Assembly: GCA_905250115.1 (NCBI GenBank)
Contig: CAJNOI010000130.1
Coordinates: 201,520-265,519, forward strand
Reading direction: 5' to 3'
DNA: 64,000 bases
From: Adineta steineri
Taxonomy: Eukaryota > Rotifera > Eurotatoria > Adinetida > Adinetidae
The notes under the pieces were generated by a model. That model was given only the letters and a program-made list of their open reading frames with translations, ran no database searches and was not told the DNA's origin. Below are positions 21,332 to 32,531 of the stretch, piece by piece; position 1 is the stretch's first letter; every line of letters starts with the position of its first letter. Position numbers and translations under genes: made by a program.

Positions 21332-22859
21332 ATGATTAATTATGGAAATGGATTGGTTGGTTTTATTCTTACTTTTATTTCACTTATTAATGCTTCATTT
21401 GCAGTTATTATTTCTTTTATTGTAATTCTTACAGTTATTTATCATCAATATCATAATCGTTTCAAAAAAGAAGAAAAAATCACTCTCATACTTTCTACTA
21501 ATATTTATATATTTGTTCTAATATTTATGATAGTACTAATTGAAGTAAATATTGAAACATTAATAGGTGATGTTTATGGAAATAACTTTGATTCATCGTT
21601 ATGCGTATTCAGAGGATATTTCATTGCTTCGATAGGTTGTGCTGTGTATCATGCTTTTATGACACAGGTAAATATAAAAATTAGAGTAATGAGAAGTTCT
21701 ACTAGAATCGTTTGAGGAGACATAATAATAAACTAGAGAAGTTTAAAGTTGATTATTTAATTTAGTAGATGTATGATTTAGTCGAAATAGTTTAGTAATA
21801 AAGTATTTACTTATAGATTTGTATTTAAGTCATGCATCTATTATAAAAGATTAGGAAAAAGTGATATCAGAATCATTTTTAAAATTTATATATTTATATC
21901 TACATCTATAGATAAATATCTAGACAATAAGTTATTTCTGATATTTTAAATAAATCAAGAAATCAATATATGTATTCTGAATTAATTAGTTACAAAATTT
22001 GATGTAAAGAAATGTTAGAACAAGTCTGAGATGATGAAAATCGAAAACACCGTATAATTATTATTAGTAATATAGATGAAGTTTAATAAACGAATTTAAA
22101 CCTACATAGCATATACTACTCAGCTTATTGAATGTATTAGGCAAAATTAAATTAACATTCACTGAGATTCTGTTGCGATAATTTATATAAAAATTTCTAC
22201 TTCAATCATATATATATATATATAAACATTGCTTTCATCTTTATCTTCAGGGTTTCTTTCATCTTTGTCGCGTCGTCTATGCAAACTATAGATGGCTTCA
22301 ACTTTATTGGTTCTATATTGTAATCGGTCCTATTCAGTTAGTGATAGGATTTATTCTTATGATGCCTCTTCTCATCTGGAATTATATTATCTATTCTCCT
22401 AACAATCATTATTGTTTCATTTCGTATACAAATTTTCACTCAATTCTGTGGATCTCATGTATTATGTATAGTATTCCTCTCATTTGCTTATTGATCATAT
22501 ATATTCGTATTGTCAGATTTATTCGTCAACATGCAAATAATCAAACAGACATAGTGAAGCAAAGACAACATCGACATTTATTGGCTATTCGACGTATGTT
22601 CATTAGTATTAGCATATTACTTGCATTAGGTCTACCTGCTGTAGTCTTAGTTATCATGTTTTTTATCACTAATGTAGAGTCTCCATTAGTTCATCGAATC
22701 GTATGGATGGGAGCTGAAGTAGGTGGCGCAGTACTAAGTGTGCAAATGGTACTTATGACACCTCAATTAAAGACTATTTTTATAAGCCGAAGGCAACAAA
22801 ATAGAGTGGTACCTGCTGCACGCCCCCTTCAAATTAGAGTTCCTGCAACTGTTGAATAA
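21332..22859 (+). CDS. Seven-transmembrane receptor, two exons (tandem copy 1)
   Basis: Exons 21332..21667 and 22251..22859 join at ACACAG/GTAAAT ... TTCAG/GGTTTC in phase 0 and give 314 residues. The first exon holds TM1-TM3. The second starts in the TM3/loop 2 region (GFFHLCRVVYANYRWLQ) and carries TM4-TM7 and a short tail ending PLQIRVPATVE. There is no classic DRY; CRVVYANYR occupies that place, typical of this rotifer-type subfamily and shared with the gene at 53468-54412. The ligand is unknown. A near-identical gene model with exactly the same exon lengths (336 + 609 nt) lies 3.6 kb downstream. Confidence 0.82.
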
Positions 22860-24973
22860 TTGCATTTTCACGTTATTCTCGAAAGTTAAACTCTTATTTA
22901 TTTCAAATTCACTTATAAATTTGTTGAAATAATTTAACCTTCTCATAACAATAAATTGAACATTTATAAATATCAATATTGAAACTTTACCTTATCTATT
23001 TATTCTATTTATTAAGTCAAATTTTCGACAGTTGAACATTATTTTAACTTTCTTGATTTTAGAATGATTTTAGATTATATTTATTGTTCTCCATAATAGA
23101 TAGTTATCATTAAAAATTTGAAAAAATTACAACTTATATATTTATTCCAATGATTCTTATATAATGTTGCGTTGTAGCATACTTTTGATCAACTGCATAA
23201 AATTATAATTGTCGGAAATGTTCGTTATTATCTTTTATATATAAATTAGACAATAAATTATATTTAGTTCTTTCATGTATGTATTTTTACTTTAAACTCT
23301 TCTGTTTGTTTTGCATCGGAATTGTAAAGAACTCTTATTATGATTAATATCTTAAAAGAAGTGAATATTACATATTCTTAAACGATATTTTTGTTGATTC
23401 TAATGTTTCAGATTTGTATTCATATAAGTCAGAACAACAATATGATATTAATTAATAAGTACAGTCAAGATAAAAAATATTTATATTAGTTTCATCATGA
23501 TTTATGCATTCACAATAATACGATTTATCAGTAGATGACAAGAAGAAATTGAGTATCTTCATTTTTTTGCTAAAGAAATAACTTGTTGTTTTTTGTCCAG
23601 GATGATGTGGCAATCAGAAGTTTTACACATGAACTAGCTTCTATCTTTATCGCATTAAAATATACTGAACGACTTCATAAAGAAGAAATAACATCATTCA
23701 GACATTTAAATTCAACTGTGTAAATGCATAATAGATCTATTTTCATCTAAAACGTTTTTACCAACAATCCTCTTTTATAAAATACACCAAAAATTAGTTT
23801 TCGTCTATAAAGTTGCTTAGTTTATAAGCTACACTTGTCTAATATAACGCTAAGAATGTCAATGTGATTAGATATTCGTAACAAATTAATCTTTGTAATT
23901 GAAGTTAAGAATATTCTTTTAGCGTAGTATCTATTGCCTTAATCGAACTTATAAGTAAAAAAATAAAAAAAAGAGTTGCTGGAAAAGAAAGAGTAATAAC
24001 TAATTATATTATTAATTAACATTTTGCATGAATAAATTATCTACATTATCTCTTCATTATCAATAGTAAAATCTTCTTTAATTATATTCTATCTATATTT
24101 CTTGTAAGATCATCTCGTTTAAATGTTCATGAATTTTTCTTAGTAACTAACAAATATACTTATAAATCGTCATTAACTTTTAGTGTATTGTAATATATAC
24201 ATTTTTCAGTATGTCATGTACTTATTTATTAAAAAAATAATTTTATGAATGTGTACCGTTATAAGTTTTTAAGGACAATCAAAATTGTCAAACATTTATT
24301 TTTACTTGTAAAAGCTCTTCGCTTTTTTTAACATTGTTCGTTGTGGATTTCTCAAGTGTAATGAGCTGAATTAGATGTCTCTATCAGTTTATTTTAGTTT
24401 GTCGATTTTTATTTTTTTTTTATTTAATGACGTATATTGACATTAAAAGATGAACTTTTTTACTAAACTAAACTGCAAGTACTTTTCTTTTTGTATTATT
24501 CCAGATTGAGCAAAAATATTGTCGTTTGAATCTTATGAAGAATATGAACTAGATTTTTTATGAAGATAACTCTTATATTAAGATTGTACTAGTTTTACAA
24601 TTATGTATAATGTAAATTTTGTTTTAATAACTTTTAAAAAAGAAAGTAGAAAACATATAAACATTAGGATTGCGCTCTATCATTAACATATCTCTGGTTT
24701 AATATTATTGAATTCATAGTTTTATTTTGTCATTGAGTGTGAATTAAGAGAATAGAAATATTCTTTCAAGTTAGTATTTATTTGAGGAATAAAAATACTG
24801 AAGATGTATGTAATAAATTTGAAAGAGAATCATCTGATTCAATATGCGATATCTAACTACAATTATCAACAAATTATATTTTATATTTCTTTTCATTTAT
24901 TTATATCTTTTCTTTTGTTTCTCATAGATTATTGACATACTGTTAGATTAATAAAACAAATTTATTCGCAAAA
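22860..24973 (+). other. Intergenic spacer with an orphan exon-like frame
   Basis: Duplicated 3' flank is followed by unique AT-rich DNA. At 23601..23723 an acceptor-like TTTTTGTCCAG is followed by 41 open codons (starting DDVAIRSFTHELASIF) and a stop. This could be the last exon of a lost or unrecognised gene; no upstream exon was found. Confidence 0.3.
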
Positions 24974-26619
24974 ATGATTAATCATGGAAATGGATTAGTT
25001 GGTTATATTCTCACTCTTATTTCACTTATTAGTGCTTCATTTGCATTAATCATTTCTTTTATTGTAATTCTTACAGTTATTTATCATCAATATCATAGTC
25101 GCTTGAAAAAAGAAGAAAAAATCACTCTCATACTTTCTACTAATATTTATATATTTTTTTTAATATTTATGATAGTACTAATTGAAGTAAATATTGAAAC
25201 ATTAATAGGTGATGTTTATGGAAATGATTTTGATTCATTATTATGTGTGTTCAAAGGATATTTTATGGCTTCAATATGTTGTACTATATATCATGCTTTT
25301 GTGACACAGGTAAATATTGAAAGTAGAGTGATGTTAAGTTCTATTAGAGTCATTCCAGGAGACATAATAATAAACCAGAGAAGTTTGAAGTTGATTGGTT
25401 AGTTTAGAAGATGTGTGATTTAGCTGAAATAGTTTAGCAATCAAGTATTTTACTTAGATTTGTATGTGAATGATGCATCTGTTGTAAAAGAACAAGGAAA
25501 AGGATTTGTAAACCAATTTGAATATTTTCGATAAGAAAGTAGCTTGTTTTTAATAAAATTTTAATGAATCATGTAGAGATTTGAGAAATTATAGATTTTA
25601 GCGCCAGCGTACTCTAGAGAACTGTCTACTCTGGTAAAAACTATTGCTCACATTTCTAGTTTTGCACTTTGTCTGTGCAGTATATATATAGTTACGAGTT
25701 TTCATTTTTATAATACATATAACCACTCCAAACTATGTTCACTAGTTGAGTAAACATTATTATTCTCTACGAAGATAAACAAAGTCTTACCCCCAATACT
25801 TTTACGTTGTTTTCAACCTCGAATGTAAGGATCTCATGCTCAAGAATGTATTCATTTTACTAATATCATGATATGAGTATGAAAACCAGTTTCTTATTTG
25901 GTTATTGTTATCAATTTAAAAGTATAGCCATGTGTTTGAGGTCTTGAATAGAACCACATGAAGGTTGATAATACCTGTTTGAATACTTTTGATTTCCTCT
26001 TTATTTCTAGGCTTTCTTTCGTCTTTGTCTTATTGTATATTCAAACCATAGATGGCTCCAACAGTATTGGTTCTATATTATCATCGGGCCTATTCAAGTA
26101 GTAATAGCCTTTACTCTTCTGTCTCCTCTTGTCATTTGGCATGATATACACTATTTGCCCAAGGAGCATTATTGTTATATTCCATTCACGAACCTTCGTG
26201 ATACACTTTGGCTTGTATTCGGTGTCTATAGTATTCCTGTTTCAAGCTTGTCGATCATTTATCTGCGTATTACAATATTTATTCGTCAACAGACAACTAA
26301 TCAAAGATTAGTAGTGAGACGACGAGTAGATCGAGATATATCAGCCATTCGACGTATAATTTTAAATATTAGTATATTACTTAGCCTTGGACTTCCAACT
26401 GTAGCTCTTCTTTTGATGTTAGTTATCACGGGTGTCGAACATCCATTAATCTATCGTACCATGTGGATTGCTGTTGAAGTCGGTGGCGCGATACTAAGTG
26501 TCCAAATGGTACTTATGACACCTCAATTAAAGACTATTTTTATAAATCGATGGCTACGAAATAGAGTGGTACCTGCTGCACGCCCCCTTCAAATGAGGGT
26601 TACTACAACTGTTGAATAA
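24974..26619 (+). CDS. Seven-transmembrane receptor, two exons (tandem copy 2)
   Basis: Exons 24974..25309 and 26011..26619, phase 0 (ACACAG/GTAAAT ... TTCTAG/GCTTTC), 314 residues. The exon 1 protein differs from copy 1 at only a few positions (for example MINHGNGLVGYIL against MINYGNGLVGFIL). Exon 2 is more diverged, especially in loop 2 (LPKEHYCYIPF) and the third intracellular loop, where copy 2 is more Arg-rich (VVRRRVDRDISAIRR). This uneven divergence suggests relaxed or positive selection on the half containing the extracellular loop 2 ligand-facing part, or gene conversion over exon 1. The tail ends PLQMRVTTTVE. Confidence 0.82.
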
Positions 26620-27605
26620 TTGCACTACTATGTATGATTCAAAAATTAAACTCTTATTTATTTCAAATTCACTTGAAAATCTGATGAAATAATTTAACCT
26701 TTTCATAATAACAAATTGAACATTTATAAATATCAATATTGAAACTTTACCTTATCTATTTATTCTATTTATTAAGTCAAATTTTCGACAATTGAACATT
26801 AATTTAACTTTTTTTTATTTTAGAATGATATTGGATTATATTTTTTTGTTCTCTATAATAGATTGTTAACACTAAAAATTAAAGAATAAAAATATATATA
26901 TTTATTTCAATGATTCTTATATAATGTTGCGTTGTAGCTTACTTTTGATTAACGACGTAAAATTATAATTGTCGGAAATGTTCTTTATTATCTTTTATAT
27001 ATAAATTAGACAATAAATTATATTTAATTTTCTCATGTATGTATTTCTACTCTAAGTTCCTCTGTTTAAATTATATAAACTTTGAAAAGTAAAAAAAAAT
27101 GCTATTATTTTACCATGATGCACCGATAAATGATATAATGATTTATCCTTGTTTTTGATCTATGAAAAGATAAAAATCATATTCGTCACGCTCGCATTTA
27201 CACTCTCCTTCGATCTTATTCAAACGATTTCTTTCATCCCTTGCATATAATAGTGCGTTCAATATAATACGAGTACATTTAAAGTAATGAAATACTTACA
27301 TTAGTTTTTACAAACTTTAACATTATACTCAAATATTTATTTTTGTAACATTCTAATCTAGCTTTTCTAATTATATGTCTCAAATTCTTTTTTCCAACGA
27401 CAAAAATCACATTTCATTCGACACCAAGGTAACACAGGTGTCCTTTTTTTTCATTCTTTTCTATAATATTTATAATACAAAAGATAAAAAAAGCAGCATG
27501 GGAGCGAAATGCACTTTTTTTCTCTCTCGATAATAAAATGATATTATTCTCAACATTTACCTCCGTGAAAAACAAAAAGTATTTCATTAAACGTATTTAT
27601 TTCAA
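26620..27605. other. Intergenic; first ~440 bp duplicated from 22.86-23.29 kb
   Basis: The left part belongs to the receptor duplication. The rest is AT-rich without a gene signal up to the MLLE-protein gene. Confidence 0.5.
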
Positions 27606-28394
27606 ATGGCAACCAATAATATTGTTCAAAATGACAACGATAATAATTATACATCTATTAAAGATGACCTTGATTTCGATGATCATGTTATTTTTACTGC
27701 GATTAATGAATGGGAAAGACATTCAATCGGAAAAATTCAATTAGCTGCTCAACAAGCTCGAAATGATCTTCATGGATTATTGGATAAAAAACGTCAAGAT
27801 TTTGCTAATTTATTAATTCAAATGAATGAAAACATAACACCAGATATTAATATTACGAAATTAACAGAAGATGTATATAAACTTCGACAAGATTTATCGA
27901 AAATGTCATCATCGATTCATTTAGAACATGATAAAAAGAAATTTCCGATTTATCTTATTAAACTTAATTCAAAAAATAACGATCAAATTCAAGAAGATTT
28001 AGTAATCTTATTGATATTATTTTTAGTTTTTGAAAAATTCTTCTTTCATAGGTTGACGAAAATGTAAATGTACCTGGAACAACACCATTAACAGTATCTA
28101 TGCTTTATAAAATATCACCAGTTGAACAAAAACAAATATTAGGTGAACGACTTTTTGTACTTGTTCAACAAATTGAACCAAAATTTGCAGCGAAAATTAC
28201 TGGAATGTTTCTTGAATTAGATATAAAATATATTTTGATTTTAATCCAATCCCATCAAGTACTTAAAGATAAAGTTTGTATTGATAATTAAAATTTATTA
28301 GAACAATTATTTTCTTATTCTATTATAGATCAAAGAAGCACTTAATGTATTACAAGTTCATCAATATAGACAACGTAATGTTATTAAATCATGA
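27606..28394 (+). CDS. Coiled-coil protein with C-terminal MLLE (PABC) domain
   Basis: Three exons, all junctions phase 0: 27606..28001, 28052..28273 and 28329..28394 (stop TGA), giving 227 residues. The first 130 residues are polar and helical (WERHSIGKIQLAAQQARNDL, KLTEDVYKLRQDLSKM), matching the coiled-coil segment of bdelloid B-box/TRIM-like proteins, but no zinc-binding B-box or RING is present. Residues about 142-222 form an MLLE domain like the C terminus of poly(A)-binding protein, with PLTVSML, EQKQILGERLF and the hallmark KITGMFLELD, ending ALNVLQVHQYR. MLLE domains bind PAM2 peptides in mRNA-regulatory proteins and ubiquitin ligases. No RRM domains precede it, so this is not PABP itself. 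The second donor (GTTTGT) is non-standard but phase-consistent. Confidence 0.8.
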
Positions 28395-29457
28395 TATAGA
28401 AATTAGTCAATATAAAACCAAATTTTCAAACAAAAAACTTTGAATAGATTTTTTTTATAAAGATTGAATATTTGTTTAAAAATAATTTAATTTGATTACA
28501 TCGTTGAAAAAATATGGAATAAATAAGGAGATTAAAACAATGGAAATGTATAGTTTTGATGACGGTTCAAACATGAAAGACAAATTAATAAGAAGACTAT
28601 CGAATAGAATGCATATGATATTTTAATGAAGATACTTAGACATTTGAGAGAAGGAATTAAGGTACGTTCTTAGGCCCTTATATCGAATGATAAACATCCA
28701 GATTTCTAGCTATACCTATTAAAATGTTATAAGTATTTTGCTCATTGATCTTCTCTTAAAATTCTGGTAATAGATTTTTGAGAAAATATTCCCTGAGATT
28801 TGTAATATCTCATTAAATTGAAAGTATGCTGCGTATTATATATTCATCATACTATCAAATGAATTGTAACAGTAGAAAAAAAATAATTTTACGTTCTGCA
28901 TAACAGTCAATCAACGAAAAAAAACATCACGTGCCTCTATTTCTCAAAAGTTGACGTTGAAAAACAAACCAAAGAATGTTGTTTGTATTTGATACTCCCT
29001 AATGAAAAGTAACTGTAAACATATATTGACCTTTTCATTCGTTCTCGAAAAAGATGTAGGTAAAAAGAATACATAAAAATAAGTTTATTTTCAAACAGCA
29101 TAAACATTATGATTCGCAGATTGTTAGTTCTAACAATACTGAAACTAACTCAATGCATTTTATCGTACATATATTTGATAAATAGCCTTCACTTAATGAA
29201 GAATCGAAAGAAAATATATATCTTCTTTTTTCGTGAACCATTAGTTTTCTTTAATATCTTGTAATATCATTATGTGAACGATTACGATTTATAAATAGAA
29301 TATTGTTTATCCTTTTGTATAACATATTGCTAGACTTTATTCACAAGATCGTAACTTCTGATCAATGTTCTACGTGCTGTATATAGAAATGATTTGAATG
29401 ATCTGCAAGATAAATCTAACAAAAACAATACAAAATAAGAACTTTCGTCGTTCTCTT

Positions 29458-29745
29458 TGGACATATATAGATAAATATCAAAGAACTAACATTGAAAAAA
29501 TGAAACAAGAAATGAATTCACAACTCGATAAATTTTTAAAAGAGCTAATTTAATTAAATGAAACTGAAGATTTTGTCAAATAAGATTTAGAATGTCTTAA
29601 GAAAAACAATATATTGGCTTAATCAAAATCTGGAGCAATTAACACAAAAGATAGTGCAATTAATGAGTATGTCATATCGAATAGTCTTAAAAGAAAAATA
29701 TTGCCCGAAAATTATGGTTGCTCTTCAAGATCTTTTCTCTTCATA
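29458..29745 (+). pseudogene. Decayed B-box-type coiled-coil gene fragment
   Basis: Starting at WTYIDKYQRTNIEKMKQEMN the frame reads like the helical region of bdelloid B-box/coiled-coil proteins, then meets in-frame stops after KFLKELI and after EDFVK. After a frameshift near 29630 the heptad-like pattern resumes (NLEQLTQKIVQLM). Two stops plus a frameshift in about 250 bp mark it as a relic. It lies about 1 kb from the MLLE/coiled-coil gene, so it may derive from the same family. Confidence 0.45.
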
Positions 29746-29812
29746 TTCCGTGTTCGAATCAAAAAAGTGGATGTGGGTGTGAGAGTTCGGAGTGCTACTT
29801 TTTTTTTATTTT

Positions 29813-30112
29813 AAAAATAAAGTTAAAATAAAGAATAAAAAAAATATTTTCAAGTGATCGGTAAATAGATAAGTAATTGATATAAAAACAGATAATATTT
29901 ATCACAGGTGTTTCCTATCACCAGCCACATTCTAATATAGAATAATGCTAGCAAATGAATGTGAGGTATAAAAGGTTTATGGAAAAAGCTTCTCCCTAGA
30001 ATCTTTTCTAGCCTGTGTCCTTATAATATTTGCCGACCTACTTGGAAAATATAAAAATTTAGATTTTTAACAAAAAAATTTTGTTTATTCTTTATTTTAA
30101 CTTTATCTTTAT
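29813..30112. repeat. AT-rich inverted repeat, possible foldback/MITE
   Basis: The left arm (about 29813-29848, AATAAAGTTAAAATAAAG...) is the reverse complement of the right arm (about 30076-30110, ...CTTTATTTTAACTTTAT) over roughly 35 bp with few mismatches, around a ~220-bp core. No clear target duplication was found, and the AT-rich composition weakens the case. Confidence 0.4.
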
Positions 30113-30703
30113 TTATAAAGTAAAGATAAAGTAACATTCCTAGTGAAGGTGAGTATGGCTGTTAGAGATGTATGCAGTATTGACATCTACACCGACTCTC
30201 AAAATCTACATGCTTTTTTTCTTCAAAAACGAAAAAGAAAGAGTTTTATAAAATGTTGTTTGATATTAGTCATATACAGTATGCAAAGCGAGATGGAGAA
30301 AAGTAAATGGCAGACATAAAGATAAATTTTATCTGTCATGTCGAAAAAAACAAGTTAGTTATAAGGCGAGTTAATAAATAAAAAATGGATGTCGATGCAA
30401 CGAAAAAGTCTTTCTGCGAAAGAAAGATAAAAGTACGATGCTATGTAATCCATGAAGTTATTCAAATACACTCTTTTCAGAGGAGTAAATCTGACGAGAG
30501 AATAATATCAATGTATAGATAGACAAAAGCAAAAAGTGATTTAATTTCTCTTTTAGACTATTGTGATGCTGAGTCAAACAATAATGTAAGTATTTATGAT
30601 ATTTTTTCCAAAACCAAAGTTTAAAATCTTGGTTTCTATCGAATATTTGTGATATATGTTAAATTTACTAACTGTGTTAACATTAGATTTTAGATATAAC
30701 ACA

Positions 30704-32531
30704 ATGAGGTATAATTTTGCTTTAATCTATTTCATGCACTTCACATTTTCAATTGCGTTATACATCCCTAATTATAATATACAACATTCTATTATTAATA
30801 TAATGAAAATACAAGATGATTCATGGCTAAACGGTAAGATGTAATTATTAAGTACATTAATATCATCATAAACTTCATATCCTCTCTTAAGAATCAACAA
30901 CTATTCAACCAACAGAAATATCAACAGAATTTTCTGAATCAAACATATCAACTGTCATCATCGATCCTACAACTTGGTTACCAACAGATTCAACAGGTAC
31001 TTTATTTTATATTATAAAACATTATATTAAAAATTATTTTTTTTTTCATAACATCTTGAATAATAATAACACATAATAGGAAGAAAAAAATAAGAAACTT
31101 TGATAAAAAGCTTAATCTTTGTTATAAACGAAGTTTATTCTTAGAACAAAATCCTAAAATAAATAACATATAAATTATGGATTCATATTCATATAGAAAT
31201 TCAAAATAATCCGAAGAGAAATCTACACGAAATTGCTCCATTTAAGATTAAGTTTGTATCAACAATTACATTTAAGATATCTTTACTAAAGAGAAAAGAA
31301 ACTTGTCGAAATTTTGTTTAGTAAAGTTCATATTATATCTTTTCTATATAAAAATATAACTATAATTTTCACTTTATTTTAGTAAAACCTGCAACGAATC
31401 TTTGGTCAAATTTAAAACAACACTTGCCAGCGTTAATTGGAATAGTAGTTGGTATATGTCTTTGCGTTATTTTATCAGTTTGTATCTGTTGCTGTTGTCG
31501 TCGACGACGAATAAGAAAAAAAAAACATGGAGCATCATATCGTAAGTATTCCGTTTTAACAAAAGCTAATACATGTGTAACAATTTTACTTGCAAGATAT
31601 TCCTTTATATCTATTAAGTATAAAGCTAACGTATAAGATAACTGTTTTATTTAATTTTGAATAGTTTTATCATTATAAAATTCGATAATAAATATTCATA
31701 ATTTAACTTGGTAACTATGTTAGTTGATGACGATGAGTCGATTGAAAGTATATTAATTACAGTAACTCCTATTATATTATTTTTAAAGGTACTCATTCAG
31801 ATTCTGAGTCAGTTTCTGAAGACGGAATAGAACTACCAACAATTTCTCCGAAAAAGAAAATAAAATCACCAACAATTCCTGCTAAAAAGGTGCGTATCTG
31901 CCCACAAATGGCATTAGCAAAAGAATTTGTTGAATCTCTTGACTGGGATAGTGTCCTGTTTGACTCCTCACATGATAAATGTTATTGTAACAATTGTTAT
32001 CCTGCTACATGGGCAAATGTTACAGATGCTGGCGGTCAAAAATATGTTATTCCTCGTGGATGGGTCCGTATTGGTCTTTATGTTGATGCAGCTACCGTAG
32101 GTGTAAATGACATCTGGAATAAATGGATTGTAACGTTTCACGGAACTTCTTTATTAGCCGCAAAATCTATTCTTCATAATCGTCAGTTTTGTTTGCCCGG
32201 AGACAAACTCATTGATGGGACTCTATTGGGGATTCGTCCAGGGCATATACCGGATAAAAAGCATATTTATACTTCACCAACGATTGCATATTCAAGTTTG
32301 CCAGTGTACAGTGCGAAGTCTGATTTCAATTCCTCAAAGAATTACTGCGCTTATAAAGTTCAAGTCGTTCTTCAATGTCGACAAAAACCAAACACATATA
32401 GCGTACAAGGTGAAACTATTGATGCTCGTACGACTCGTCTTTGTCCTTTTATACCTAACAGTGAAGTTGAATATTTCACAGAAATAAGAGGCTCACTTGT
32501 TGCTTATGGATTACTTGTGAAATTAATATAA
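30704..32531 (+). CDS. Single-pass membrane protein with cytosolic PARP-like ADP-ribosyltransferase domain
   Basis: Four exons, all introns phase 1: 30704..30833, 30892..30996, 31383..31541 and 31789..32531, giving 378 residues. The N-terminal hydrophobic stretch (MRYNFALIYFMHFTFSIA) looks like a signal peptide. A short Thr/Ser-rich ectodomain (about 44-90) and a transmembrane helix (about 95-117) follow, then a Cys/Arg-rich stop-transfer (CCCCRRRRIRKKK). The cytosolic part has an acidic/Lys linker, a C-x-C-x-x-C-Y motif (193-200) and a PARP-like catalytic region: FHGT with H249, IYTSPTIAYSS with Y292, and a final strand SEVEY...AYGLLVKL with E357/E359. That is the H-Y-E layout of PARPs, which transfer ADP-ribose from NAD+. 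Activity is not proven. The fold assignment rests on motif order and the C-terminal strand. Confidence 0.7.

Larger units (their letters stand above)
21300..27060 (+). repeat. Tandem segmental duplication of a receptor gene (two ~2-kb units)
   Basis: The segment about 21300-23290 recurs at about 24945-27060. It covers both exons, the start of the intron and roughly 430 bp of 3' flank (for example TTGTCGGAAATGTTC and ATAAATTAGACAATAAATTA in both). The introns have diverged and differ in size (583 versus 701 bp). The spacer, about 23300-24940, is not duplicated. Confidence 0.85.
28395..30703. other. Intergenic with a gene relic and an AT-rich inverted repeat
   Basis: No intact gene. It contains the coiled-coil relic at 29458-29745, a short GTGGATGTGGGTGTGAG tract (29769-29787) and the inverted repeat at 29813-30112. 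Confidence 0.45.

Noticed and set aside
22210..22225. TATATATA run before exon 2 of the first duplicated receptor
   Set aside because: Simple dinucleotide repeat inside an intron; no regulatory claim is warranted.
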